In this document: positions 1 to 8,101 of the stretch, piece by piece | Layout of the letters: the number at the start of each line of letters is the position of its first letter | Numbering within the stretch: position 1 is the first letter of the stretch | Source of the DNA: JAENVU01 sp964544295 | GTDB taxonomy: Bacteria; Actinomycetota; Acidimicrobiia; IMCC26256; JAENVU01 | NCBI GenBank assembly: GCA_964544295.1 | Contig: CAZJBJ010000001.1 | Span: 14,511-78,510, forward strand | Direction: 5' to 3' | Length of the DNA: 64,000 nt | Translations under genes and position numbers: made by a program | The notes under the pieces: model-generated | Databases searched by the model: none | What the model was told of the DNA's origin: nothing | Seen by the model: the letters and a program-made list of their open reading frames with translations, nothing else

Positions 1-56
1 CCCGGAGCCGAGCCAGTGCCGGATCGCACCGACGACCGAGCGGATATTTTGCGGAC

Positions 57-1286
57 ATGCCGTTGTCGCCCGACGTCGACCTGCTGGTGATCGGCGCGGG
101 TCCGGCGGGTACAGCGGCGGCGATCACCGCCCGGCGGGCCGGCCGATCGGTCCTCGTGATCGATCGGGCCGAGTTCCCCCGGGACAAGACCTGCGGCGAC
201 GGCCTGACCACGAACGGGCTCCGACTGCTCGAAACCCTCGACGTCCCGCTCGCCGCGCTGCACGCTTCGGCGCCGGTGCGCACCGTCATGATCATGGCGC
301 CGTCGGGTCGAGAGATCCGCCTGCCGCTGCCGAGGACCGGTGAACACGCGCGGGTGATCCGCCGCATCGACCTCGATGCCGTGCTCGTCGACCATGCGCG
401 CGCCGCCGGCGCCGAGGTGCGAGAACGCTCCGAACTCACCGAGCTGAAGAGTCACCCCGACGGCGTCGAGGCCACGCTGGCCGACGGTCGGGTGGTAACC
501 GCCCCGTTCGCGGTCGCGGCCGACGGCACCTACTCGACGGCGCGGAAGCTGCTCGGTGGTGACGTCGAACCGGTACGCGGCGAGTGGTCCGCATTCCGGC
601 AGTACTTCGCCGAGGTCAACGACGACCGACTCTGGGTGATCTTCGAGCGCGACCTACTCCCCGGCTACGCCTGGGTGTTCCCGCTGCCCGACGGTCGGGC
701 CAACGTCGGCCTGGCGATGGTGCGCGGCCCGGGCGTGACCGGCAAGACGCTGGCGGCCGCATGGCGCGGCCTGCTCGACCGCCCGTCACTCCGCCGGGTG
801 CTCGGTCCCCTCGCGACCCCCGAAGGTCCGCATCGCGCCTGGCCGATCCCGAGCCGCCTCGATCCCGGTCGACTCGCACACGGTCGCGTCTTGTTCGCGG
901 GCGACGCCGCGGGCGTGGTCGATCCGCTGACCGGGGAAGGCATCGCCCAGGCGCTCGAGACCGGGATCCTCGCGGCGCGGGCGATCACCCACGTGCCCGA
1001 CCCGCCCGTCGGCCACCGATCGTTGTTCGACCCCGGGTCGATCGCGACGCGCTACCGCACCGATGTCCGCCGCGCCCTCGGCCGGGACCTCTCGTTCGCG
1101 CAACGGCTGCAACGGGGCTTGGCGAGGCCCGGATCCGCCGACCGGGTGCTCGGCCTCGTCGACACCAACGCCTGGACCCGCCGCAACTTCGCCCGCTGGA
1201 TGTTCGAGGACTACCCCCGGGCGCAGCTGCTCACCCCCGACCGCTGGCACCGCCACATGTTCACGCCCCCCACCCCCTACCCCTGA
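57..1286 (+). CDS. Geranylgeranyl reductase family FAD-dependent oxidoreductase
   Basis: This 409-residue protein is a flavoprotein of the geranylgeranyl-reductase branch of the PHBH fold. Such enzymes saturate isoprenoid double bonds or oxidise related lipids. The N-terminus carries the dinucleotide-binding motif VIGAGPAGTAAA (about residues 11-22). DKTCGDGLT (about 44-52) is the characteristic GGR-family segment. LFAGDAAGVVDPLTGEGI (about 280-297) is the second FAD-binding motif. Length is normal for the family. The ATG at 57 puts the Rossmann motif close to the N-terminus. The next gene is convergent, and a half palindrome begins two bases after the stop. The family is clear; the substrate (menaquinone side chain, archaeal-type lipid or other isoprenoid) cannot be told from sequence. 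Confidence 0.85.
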   Translation: MPLSPDVDLLVIGAGPAGTAAAITARRAGRSVLVIDRAEFPRDKTCGDGLTTNGLRLLETLDVPLAALHASAPVRTVMIMAPSGREIRLPLPRTGEHARVIRRIDLDAVLVDHARAAGAEVRERSELTELKSHPDGVEATLADGRVVTAPFAVAADGTYSTARKLLGGDVEPVRGEWSAFRQYFAEVNDDRLWVIFERDLLPGYAWVFPLPDGRANVGLAMVRGPGVTGKTLAAAWRGLLDRPSLRRVLGPLATPEGPHRAWPIPSRLDPGRLAHGRVLFAGDAAGVVDPLTGEGIAQALETGILAARAITHVPDPPVGHRSLFDPGSIATRYRTDVRRALGRDLSFAQRLQRGLARPGSADRVLGLVDTNAWTRRNFARWMFEDYPRAQLLTPDRWHRHMFTPPTPYP

Positions 1287-1287
1287 C

Positions 1288-1320
1288 CGTTCTCGTACAC
1301 GTCGTGCACGCCAGGGCGTG
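1288..1320. repeat. Half copy of a long palindromic element
   Basis: Bases 1288-1312 match exactly the 25-base left arm of the perfect palindrome at 53776-53827. The identity runs on through the 2-base loop and six bases of the right arm (to 1320), then stops. The copy lies in the short gap between two convergent genes, directly after the stop codon of the first. Two copies 52 kb apart indicate a dispersed element; this one is truncated. Confidence 0.8.
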
Positions 1321-1352
1321 CCCTCCGCGGGTCGGAATGAGGTCGGGCGGGG

Positions 1353-2408
1353 TCAGACCGCGGTGATCGTCGTGCCGACGGCCGTCGGATCGACGATGAC
1401 CTTGGCGTGGGTGTCGGGGCTCGCCAGCTCGGCGAACGCATCGGGCACCCCGTCGAGGCCGACCGTACCGGTGACGAGCGGTGACGGGTCGATCTCGCCC
1501 TCGGCGAGTTGCCGCAGGGTGTCGCCGAACTCGGCCGGGTCGTAATAGATGACGAACTGGAACTGGAGTTCCTTCGCCACCGCGACGAGCGGCAGGAACG
1601 TGTCCGGCTCCATGCACACCCCGACGACCGTGATGCGGGTCTGGGGCGGGACCGTCCGGCAGATGTCGTCGAGGATGCCGGGGATGCCGATGGCCTCGAA
1701 CACGACGGGGGTCGTGCCCCCGGCGGTGCGGTTCCAACCGTCCATCGCGGTCTCGACGCCGGGGTCGACGACCGCGGTCGCACCCATCGCCACTGCCAGG
1801 TCGCGCCGACGGGGCGAGAAGTCGCTGGCGACGATCGGCGCGATGCCTCGACCCTTCAGCACCGCGATGAGCGCGAGCCCGATCGGACCCGCACCGAGGA
1901 CCAACGCACCCTCGCCGTCGGTGATCCCAGACTTGTTCACCGCGTGCACGGCGACCGCGATCGGTTCGGTCAGTGCCGCGATCCTGGGGTCGAGTCCGTT
2001 CGGCACCGGCAGGCACATGCCGGCCGTGAGTTGCATCCGCTCGGCGAATGCACCGACGTAGTTGTTGGAGAAGCCGATGAGCTCGAGACCGTGCGGCGCG
2101 AACGCCATCGGCAGACTCACCGCGATGTCGCCGACCTGGACCGGTGACCCCTCGGTGCCCGGCGCGAGCTCGAGCACCTCACCGCAGAACTCGTGACCCA
2201 TGACGAAATCGGCATCGGGGTCGAACGGGTTCTCCGCGCCGGTCATGCTGGCCAACGCCAACATCGAGTGGGCGTGACGAAGGGTGTGGAGATCGGATCC
2301 GCAGATCCCACACGCCTGGACGCCGAGGAGGACTTCACCGGGGGCGAGGACCGGTTCGGCCACCTCGCCCACGACCATCTGGCCCTTCCGGGCGATCGCT
2401 GCACGCAT
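1353..2408 (-). CDS. Zinc-dependent alcohol dehydrogenase (MDR superfamily)
   Basis: This is an NAD(P)-dependent medium-chain alcohol dehydrogenase of about 351 residues. It has the catalytic zinc motif GICGSDLH (near residue 35), a GHE motif (MGHEFCGEVLE, about 70) and a Rossmann glycine motif ALVLGAGPIGLALIAVL (about 170). The four-cysteine structural-zinc lobe is not visible, so it probably binds only catalytic zinc. I prefer the ATG at 2408 over the one at 2417: GAGG lies about 8 bases upstream of 2408, while the ATG at 2417 abuts it. It stands alone on the minus strand between a convergent flavoprotein and a palindrome. The substrate is unknown; threonine/sorbitol-type dehydrogenases are alternatives. 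Confidence 0.85.
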   Translation of the reverse strand: MRAAIARKGQMVVGEVAEPVLAPGEVLLGVQACGICGSDLHTLRHAHSMLALASMTGAENPFDPDADFVMGHEFCGEVLELAPGTEGSPVQVGDIAVSLPMAFAPHGLELIGFSNNYVGAFAERMQLTAGMCLPVPNGLDPRIAALTEPIAVAVHAVNKSGITDGEGALVLGAGPIGLALIAVLKGRGIAPIVASDFSPRRRDLAVAMGATAVVDPGVETAMDGWNRTAGGTTPVVFEAIGIPGILDDICRTVPPQTRITVVGVCMEPDTFLPLVAVAKELQFQFVIYYDPAEFGDTLRQLAEGEIDPSPLVTGTVGLDGVPDAFAELASPDTHAKVIVDPTAVGTTITAV

Positions 2409-2482
2409 GCCGCGCATCCTCGGGGCTCGCCGACCGGTCCGTCAAACGCACGCCCACCGACTCCCCGCCACGACTCCACGAG

Positions 2483-2534
2483 CGACTTTTGAACGAAGTT
2501 GTACCGCCCCGTGTACAACTTCGTTCAAAAGTCG
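2483..2534. repeat. Perfect inverted repeat, 22-base arms and 8-base loop
   Basis: Arms at 2483-2504 and 2513-2534 are perfectly complementary and enclose the loop CGCCCCGT. The arm begins CGACTTTTGAACGAAG, clearly richer in A+T than its surroundings. The element lies between the end of the ABC ATPase gene and the start of the alcohol dehydrogenase, both on the minus strand. Read on the minus strand it could form a very stable hairpin after the ATPase gene. It has no clear T tail, and perfection over 22 bp is unusual for a terminator, so a REP-like or recently inserted palindromic element is equally possible. Confidence 0.85.
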
Positions 2535-2564
2535 GAGGGGTTGCGGCGGTGGGTACCTAGGTGT

Positions 2565-3260
2565 CTATGACGCACCGACCGGCTCGGCGAGACGGCCGTC
2601 GGTGATCGTCAGGACGCGGTCGCAATACCGGGTCACCCGTTGGTCGTGGGTGACGATCACCGCCGCGGTCCCCCGTCCCTTCACCTCGGAGCGGATCAGC
2701 TCCATCACCTGCTCGCCGAGTTGGGTGTCGAGGGCGGACGTAGGTTCGTCGAAGAGCACGAGGTCGGGTTCGTTCATCAGTGCGCGCCCGATCGCGACCC
2801 GCTGGCGCTCACCGCCCGAGAGCTGCGCGGGCAGGTTGGCGCGCCGCCGTCCGAGACCGAGCTCGTCGAGCAGCTGATCGGCACGATCCCCGGCGCGCTT
2901 GCGTTCTGCCCGACCACCACCGGTCAGTTCGCCGACCACCAACAGGTTCTCCCGTGCGGTCAGGAACGGCACCAGGTTGACGGTCTGGAACACGAACCCG
3001 ATGTTCTCGGCCCGGAACCGGGTGAGTTCCTTGGCCGAGAACTCGGTGATGTCGGTCGCGCCGACCGTCACCCGACCGCGCGTCGGCGTCAGCAACCCGC
3101 CGGCCATCGAGATCAGCGTCGTCTTGCCCGATCCGGACGGGCCGACGAGCGCGACCATCTCGTCGCCGCCGAGGGTCATGGTGGCGGCGTCGACCGCGAC
3201 GATCTCGTCGTCGCCGGATTGGTAGATCTTCGAAACCGCTTCGAGCTGCAGTGCGGGCAC
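2565..3260 (-). CDS. ABC transporter ATP-binding protein (MacB/LolD/DevA type)
   Basis: This 231-residue ATPase powers the two downstream-facing permeases of the same operon. Walker A is GPSGSGKTT (about 40-48), the signature is LSGGERQR (about 145), Walker B is LVLFDEPTSALD (about 165), and the switch histidine lies in IVTHDQR. The 'VNLVPFLTARENL' Q-loop region is typical of the MacB/LolD/DevA branch, which drives mechanotransmission permeases rather than substrate pores. It is third in the operon, starting 9 bases after the second permease gene. No HlyD-like adaptor gene is adjacent, so the periplasmic partner, if any, is missing here. Likely role: export or extraction of a lipid, peptide or antibiotic-like compound. 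Confidence 0.92.
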   Translation of the reverse strand: MPALQLEAVSKIYQSGDDEIVAVDAATMTLGGDEMVALVGPSGSGKTTLISMAGGLLTPTRGRVTVGATDITEFSAKELTRFRAENIGFVFQTVNLVPFLTARENLLVVGELTGGGRAERKRAGDRADQLLDELGLGRRRANLPAQLSGGERQRVAIGRALMNEPDLVLFDEPTSALDTQLGEQVMELIRSEVKGRGTAAVIVTHDQRVTRYCDRVLTITDGRLAEPVGAS

Positions 3261-3269
3261 GGGGCCTCC

Positions 3270-4370
3270 TCAGGTTCCGGTGCCGATGGCGGTGACCGGA
3301 TCGATGCGGGCGATCCGGCGGAGTGACAACGCACTCCCGATCGCGCCGGTGAGCAAGAGTCCGACGAGGGTCGTGACGGCACGCGACCCTTCGAGCTGGA
3401 GTGGGATCCGCGCCGGCAACAGGCTGACGACCCCGAACGTGATCGCCGCGCCGATCGCGAACGCGACCACCACGAGTACGCACCCCTGGACGAGCACCCC
3501 CGCGAACAGCCGACGGGTCGTGGTGCCGAGCGCCTTCAACACGCCGTAGATCGGCGCGCGTTCCAGCGTCAGGAGCGCGAAGAACAGGGCGACGACCAGG
3601 CCGACGACCGCGAACGTCACGAAGATGATCCCGTTGAACGTCGACTTCTGTTGCCGGGTCCCGGGCGACGCGAGCACGGCCTCGTCCTTGGTCAGCGTCT
3701 TCGTCGACCCGGCGGTGGCCGCGTCGATCCGGCGCGCCAGATCGGCGGCGTCGCCGGTACCGGTGGCCACGAGGACCTGGAACGACCCGGGCGCGAACTG
3801 CGCGTCCGGGCGACTCGCGTTCTGTACCGAGCGCCAGGTGGTCGGCGACACCCAGAGTGACCCCTGCAGCAGGTAGTTGGTGTCCTCGACCCACCCGCGC
3901 ACGCGGATCGGGAACTGCTGCGGACCCAACTGGAGGGTCATGCCCTGCCTGACGCCGAATGCCTCGAGCCGCCGATCGGCCCACGCCTCCCCGGCCGGTG
4001 GCACCGCCGGCACCCCCTCGGGCGGGCGCTGGTACCCGATCACGGCGGCGTCGGCGAGATCCGCCTCCCCGGGCACCACGGCGCCGAGCAGGCTGATGCC
4101 GAGACCACCGGTCGCGGTCACTCCCGGAACGGCGGCCACGGTCGCCCGCAGCTCCGGCCCCACGCGGGAGCGAATGATCGAATTGTTGGCGTCGGCCGAG
4201 TACACCACGACGTCGGCGCGCTGGGCCCGGAGCGCACCGGTGCCACCGAGATACAACCCGTCGAGCAGACCACCGAGGAAGAGCAACAGGACGGTCAACA
4301 ACGTAAGCGCGGCCGTGATGGCGAAGAACCGGCGGGGCCGACGACGGAGTTCGCGCACGGCGTTCCTCAT
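3270..4370 (-). CDS. ABC transporter permease (FtsX/DevC type), second subunit
   Basis: This 366-residue membrane protein has an N-terminal transmembrane helix (RFFAITAALTLLTVLLLFLGG, about 14-34), a large extracytoplasmic domain of roughly 200 residues, and three C-terminal helices. The C-terminal part, with GVLKALGTTTRRLFAGVLVQ, is the FtsX-like domain. The start ATG overlaps the stop of the upstream permease as ATGA (4367-4370), which indicates translational coupling. It is paralogous to that upstream gene, so the pair probably forms a heterodimer with the ATPase. The ending IARIDPVTAIGTGT matches the R-x-DP-x-x-A tail common in MacB-like permeases. Confidence 0.88.
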   Translation of the reverse strand: MRNAVRELRRRPRRFFAITAALTLLTVLLLFLGGLLDGLYLGGTGALRAQRADVVVYSADANNSIIRSRVGPELRATVAAVPGVTATGGLGISLLGAVVPGEADLADAAVIGYQRPPEGVPAVPPAGEAWADRRLEAFGVRQGMTLQLGPQQFPIRVRGWVEDTNYLLQGSLWVSPTTWRSVQNASRPDAQFAPGSFQVLVATGTGDAADLARRIDAATAGSTKTLTKDEAVLASPGTRQQKSTFNGIIFVTFAVVGLVVALFFALLTLERAPIYGVLKALGTTTRRLFAGVLVQGCVLVVVAFAIGAAITFGVVSLLPARIPLQLEGSRAVTTLVGLLLTGAIGSALSLRRIARIDPVTAIGTGT

Positions 4371-5515
4371 CCTTCGATCCCTCCGGGAACGGTGGCGCGC
4401 ACGGGATCGATCCGCAGGACCCGGCGCGCGGCGGCGAGCGCGGCAAGCAGTGAGAGGCCGAGCACCAGGGCACCGGTCTGGAGGACGGCACCGAGTTCGA
4501 CCCGGGCCCCGAGGTTGTTGCCGGCGACGTTGAGGCTCAACCAGCCGAGCAGCGTGCCCACGGCCAGACCCGCGACCACGACGACCACGACCTGGACGAG
4601 CAACGACCGCACCAATGAGCCCGCCCGGACCCCGATGGCGCGCAGCAAGGTGAGCGCCGGCGCTTTCTGCACGGTGAGGATGAGGAAAAAGAGCCCGGCG
4701 ACCATCACCACGACGAAGAAGCACAGGAGCACGACGAGCCCGATCGACTCACTCACGTTCGCGACGCCGGGCGCCTGGGCGACCGCCTCGGCGCGGGTCA
4801 GCGCTTCCACCCCGTCGATCGTCTCATTGATGCGGGCGGCAACGGCCTCGGGCGTGGATCCGGGGGCCACGGTTGCCGCAACCGCCGACGGGATGACCTC
4901 GCGCACGCCAGGACTCGCATCGCGGCGGGCGGCTTCGTAGGTGGCGTACGTGGTGAACAGCGTGGGATTCACGGAATAGTTGATGTCACGCGCGATGCCG
5001 ACGATGCGGATGGTCCGATCACCCTTCTCCAGCTGCACCGAGTTCCCGAGGGCGAAGCCCTTGTCGGCACTGCCGTCGCTCGCGACCGCTTCGAAATCGG
5101 CGCGCGGCAACCGGCCCTCGATCAACGTCGTCGGCTCACCGGGAAGACCGAGTTCGTATCCGAAGATCGTCGTGTCGTTGAGCGCGCCCCCCGACCGCAC
5201 CGAGAAAGTGCCTTGACCGATCGGACCGGCCGCCTTCACCCCCTCGACCGCGCCCACCGCGTCGACCGTCGCCGGCGGCACGCGCGACCCCTCGAGGTTC
5301 TTGCGGGCATCGGACCCGTACACCAGCACCTGGCCGGATTGATGGTCGATCGCACCGATGAACTGGCGGATCAATGCGCCAGTGAGGGCCTGGACGAAGA
5401 TGATCAGGAACACGAGCAGCCCGATCGCACCGGCGAGCAGCGCGAAGCGCGCCTTCGAACGCAGGATCTCACGCCGGGCCAGGAACACGACCCCGAAGGT
5501 AGAGCGCTTCGACAC
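4367..5515 (-). CDS. ABC transporter permease (FtsX/DevC type), first subunit
   Basis: First gene of the exporter operon, 382 residues. An N-terminal helix (about 22-44) follows a basic start. An extracytoplasmic domain (about 50-250) contains DINYSVNPTLF, also seen as DTNYLLQGSL in its partner. Three C-terminal helices form an FtsX domain with LLRAIGVRAGSLVRSLLVQ and the ending RVLRIDPVRATVPGG. It overlaps the next permease by ATGA. The divergent carboxyltransferase gene begins only 53 bases away, so promoters for both must share that gap. The family is certain, the cargo unknown. Confidence 0.88.
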   Translation of the reverse strand: MSKRSTFGVVFLARREILRSKARFALLAGAIGLLVFLIIFVQALTGALIRQFIGAIDHQSGQVLVYGSDARKNLEGSRVPPATVDAVGAVEGVKAAGPIGQGTFSVRSGGALNDTTIFGYELGLPGEPTTLIEGRLPRADFEAVASDGSADKGFALGNSVQLEKGDRTIRIVGIARDINYSVNPTLFTTYATYEAARRDASPGVREVIPSAVAATVAPGSTPEAVAARINETIDGVEALTRAEAVAQAPGVANVSESIGLVVLLCFFVVVMVAGLFFLILTVQKAPALTLLRAIGVRAGSLVRSLLVQVVVVVVAGLAVGTLLGWLSLNVAGNNLGARVELGAVLQTGALVLGLSLLAALAAARRVLRIDPVRATVPGGIEG

Positions 5516-5568
5516 CGGTCCCCCAACCAGCCGGCTCGTCGCGCGGAAATCGCGCGTAGGTTCGGGGC

Positions 5569-7146
5569 GTGAGCGACGACTCGATTTGGCAACCCGAACT
5601 CGACGAACTCGAACGCCGCCGGGCGCTGGCCGGCGAGATGGGTGGCACCGAGAAGGTCGATCGCCATCACGCGAACGGGAAGCTGACGGTGCGCGAACGC
5701 ATCGATGCGTTGCTCGATCCGGAGTCGTTCCGCGAGGTCGGCATGCTCACGGGCCGCGCCACTCGCGACGATGACGGCAACCTGACCGGGGTCATGCCCG
5801 CGAACTTCGTGATGGGACGCGGCCGGATCGACCGGCGACCGGTCGTCGTCGGCGGGGACGACTTCACCGTCCGCGGCGGCGCGGCCGACGCGTCGATCTT
5901 CCAGAAGCAGGTGATGGCCGAGCGCATGGCCCACGACTTCGGGCTGCCGCTCGTCCGTCTGGTCGACGGGTCCGGCGGCGGTGGCAGCGTCAAGACGCTC
6001 GAGACCGAACGGCGCAGCTTCGTCCCGTTCAACCCCGGCTGGGAGTGGGTCGTCGCCAACCTCGGCCGCGTGCCGGTGGTGAGCCTCTGCCTCGGCAGCG
6101 TCGCCGGTCTCGGGGCCGCTCGGGTCGTGACCAGTCACTACTCGCTCATGGTGCAGGGGACGAGCCAGCTCTTCGTCGCCGGACCGCCCGTCGTGAACCG
6201 ACTCGGCATCGAGGAAGTCGACAAGGAAACACTCGGTGGCAGCGGCATCCACACGCGCAACGGCGCCGTCGACGACGAGGTCGCGAGCGAGGTCGAAGCG
6301 TTCGCCCGCACGCGTGCGTTTCTCTCCTACCTGCCGAGCAGCGTGGAGGAACTTCCACCGCGCACCGAGCCGACCGACGATCCCGACCGCGCCGACGCGT
6401 CGCTCGCCGACGCGATCCCCCGCGAACGGCGACGGGTGTACCAGGCGCGGGCCATCATCGACGCGGTCGTGGATCGCGGCCAGGACGGCGAGTCGACGTT
6501 CTTCGAGATCGGACGGAGGTGGGGCCGATCGGCCGTGACCGGTCTCGCCCGGATCGACGGCTGGCCCGTGGCCGTGCTCGCGAACGACCCGTACCACTAC
6601 GGCGGTGGCTGGACCGCCGACGCGAGCCGCAAGGTCGAACGGTTCGTGGACCTCGCCGAGACGTTCCGCCTCCCGGTGATCCACCTCGTGGACAACCCCG
6701 GGTTCGTCATCGGTACGCAGTCCGAGCAACAGGCCACGATCCGCCACGGCGCGCGGGCGCTCGCCGCGATCTACCAGGCGACGGTGCCGTGGTGTTCGGT
6801 GATCATCCGGAAGGTCTATGGCGTCGCCGGGGCCGCGCACCAGAACGCGAGTCGGCTCTCGTACCGGTTCGCGTGGCCGTCCGGCGAGTGGGGATCACTC
6901 CCCCTCGAAGGCGGGATCGAGGCCGCCTACAAGGCGCAGCTCGAAGCCGCCGACGATCCCGCCGCGTTGCGCGCCGAGATCGAGGCCCGGCTCGCGAAGT
7001 CGCGCGACCCGTTCAAGACCGCCGAGGTGTTCCTGGTCGAGGACATCGTCGACCCCCGCGAAACCCGGTCGCGCCTGTGCGAGTTCGCCAACCTCGCCGC
7101 CCCCCGCCGCGCCCGCACCGGCCCAATCCACCTGCCGCGGCCGTAG
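5569..7146 (+). CDS. Acyl-CoA carboxylase, carboxyltransferase (beta) subunit
   Basis: A 525-residue biotin-dependent carboxyltransferase, the usual size for propionyl-/acetyl-/methylcrotonyl-CoA carboxylase beta subunits. The N-terminal crotonase-fold domain begins with GGTEKVDRHHANGKLTVRER, the standard opening of this family. The oxyanion-hole region GGGGSVKTLE lies near 130. The second domain carries LVDNPGFVIGTQSEQQA (about 377-393) and KVYGVAGAAH. The start is GTG, supported by the family's usual N-terminus. No biotin-carboxylase/BCCP alpha subunit gene is adjacent, so it must pair with one encoded elsewhere. It is divergent from the ABC exporter operon. Substrate preference cannot be assigned. 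Confidence 0.88.
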   Translation: MSDDSIWQPELDELERRRALAGEMGGTEKVDRHHANGKLTVRERIDALLDPESFREVGMLTGRATRDDDGNLTGVMPANFVMGRGRIDRRPVVVGGDDFTVRGGAADASIFQKQVMAERMAHDFGLPLVRLVDGSGGGGSVKTLETERRSFVPFNPGWEWVVANLGRVPVVSLCLGSVAGLGAARVVTSHYSLMVQGTSQLFVAGPPVVNRLGIEEVDKETLGGSGIHTRNGAVDDEVASEVEAFARTRAFLSYLPSSVEELPPRTEPTDDPDRADASLADAIPRERRRVYQARAIIDAVVDRGQDGESTFFEIGRRWGRSAVTGLARIDGWPVAVLANDPYHYGGGWTADASRKVERFVDLAETFRLPVIHLVDNPGFVIGTQSEQQATIRHGARALAAIYQATVPWCSVIIRKVYGVAGAAHQNASRLSYRFAWPSGEWGSLPLEGGIEAAYKAQLEAADDPAALRAEIEARLAKSRDPFKTAEVFLVEDIVDPRETRSRLCEFANLAAPRRARTGPIHLPRP

Positions 7147-7279
7147 GCCGCGCTTCGGGACCCACCGGGTCGACAGGCCCCGATATCCGGGATGTCCGGT
7201 TTCGGGACCTGGGTCACAACTTCTCGGTGCGGGGCCCAGAAACCTGGCAATTCCGGGTTCCGTCCGTAGACTTTCCCCC

Positions 7280-8017
7280 GTGACCTCCTCCCTCGACACC
7301 GCCGCGAACGCCCGACCGGCCGACGGCTGGTGGCCGAACCAGGACCACTGGTCCGTCGCCATCCCCCGCGAAACCCCCCATCCCCGCCCGGCGGCGATGG
7401 CCGAACGCGGCGTCGTGGCCCTGACCGACGCGCCGTTCACCGTGCCCGAGGCCGAGTTCGTCGACCTCGAATACATGGACTGGAAGAGCGGCGGCGACAC
7501 GAACTTCGCGCCGATCGCCACCGCCGACGGCAAGCTCGACTGCCGCGGATTCTGGAACGACGGCGATGAGCGTCCCGACAAAGACGCCCGCTTCACCAGC
7601 AACGCTCTGCGCTGCCCGACCATCGCGACCTACGTCGAGAGCGTCGGTGCGAACTTCGGCCGGGTTCGGATCATCAAACTCGAACCGCAGGGCTACGACA
7701 CCGCGATCCGTTCGTTCCACCGCGACGACAACAACCGCTTCAACCCACCGGCCGACGGCTGGGTGGTGCGGTCCTGGCTCGAACTCACCGACAACCCCGA
7801 CTCGTACATGCTCCTCATGGAGAGTGGGACCGACGGGTTGCCCGACCCCACCACCGAGATCCGCGTGCCGCTCCACCGCGGCGCCCGCTTCGTCGTCGAC
7901 ACGCAACGCCTCTGGCACGTGGTGGTCCACAACGGCACCGAGCCGCGCTACGCGCTGATCACGAGCTTCGAGAGCGGTCCCGTGCTCGACCGCTGGATCG
8001 AGTCACAACTCCCCTGA
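7280..8017 (+). CDS. Putative 2-oxoglutarate/Fe(II) aspartyl-asparaginyl hydroxylase-like protein
   Basis: A 245-residue soluble protein starting with GTG at 7280. The C-terminal half looks like a double-stranded beta-helix oxygenase: RSFHRDDNN (about 150) offers an H-x-D pair and RLWHVVVHNG (about 213) a distal histidine. After the distal histidine, EPRYALITSF would hold the 2-oxoglutarate-binding basic residue. This arrangement resembles aspartyl/asparaginyl beta-hydroxylase-like proteins. The N-terminal part has no recognised domain. The gene stands alone, with 133 bases upstream and 84 downstream. The assignment rests on motif spacing only; a cupin of other function is the main alternative. 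Confidence 0.5.
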   Translation: MTSSLDTAANARPADGWWPNQDHWSVAIPRETPHPRPAAMAERGVVALTDAPFTVPEAEFVDLEYMDWKSGGDTNFAPIATADGKLDCRGFWNDGDERPDKDARFTSNALRCPTIATYVESVGANFGRVRIIKLEPQGYDTAIRSFHRDDNNRFNPPADGWVVRSWLELTDNPDSYMLLMESGTDGLPDPTTEIRVPLHRGARFVVDTQRLWHVVVHNGTEPRYALITSFESGPVLDRWIESQLP

Positions 8018-8101
8018 CACCGCGTGACCGACCGACCCGCCGCGCCGACCCGTCGGAACGGTCGATGACATCCGGGTGAACGGTCGGTAGCCTCGCCGGC
8101 C

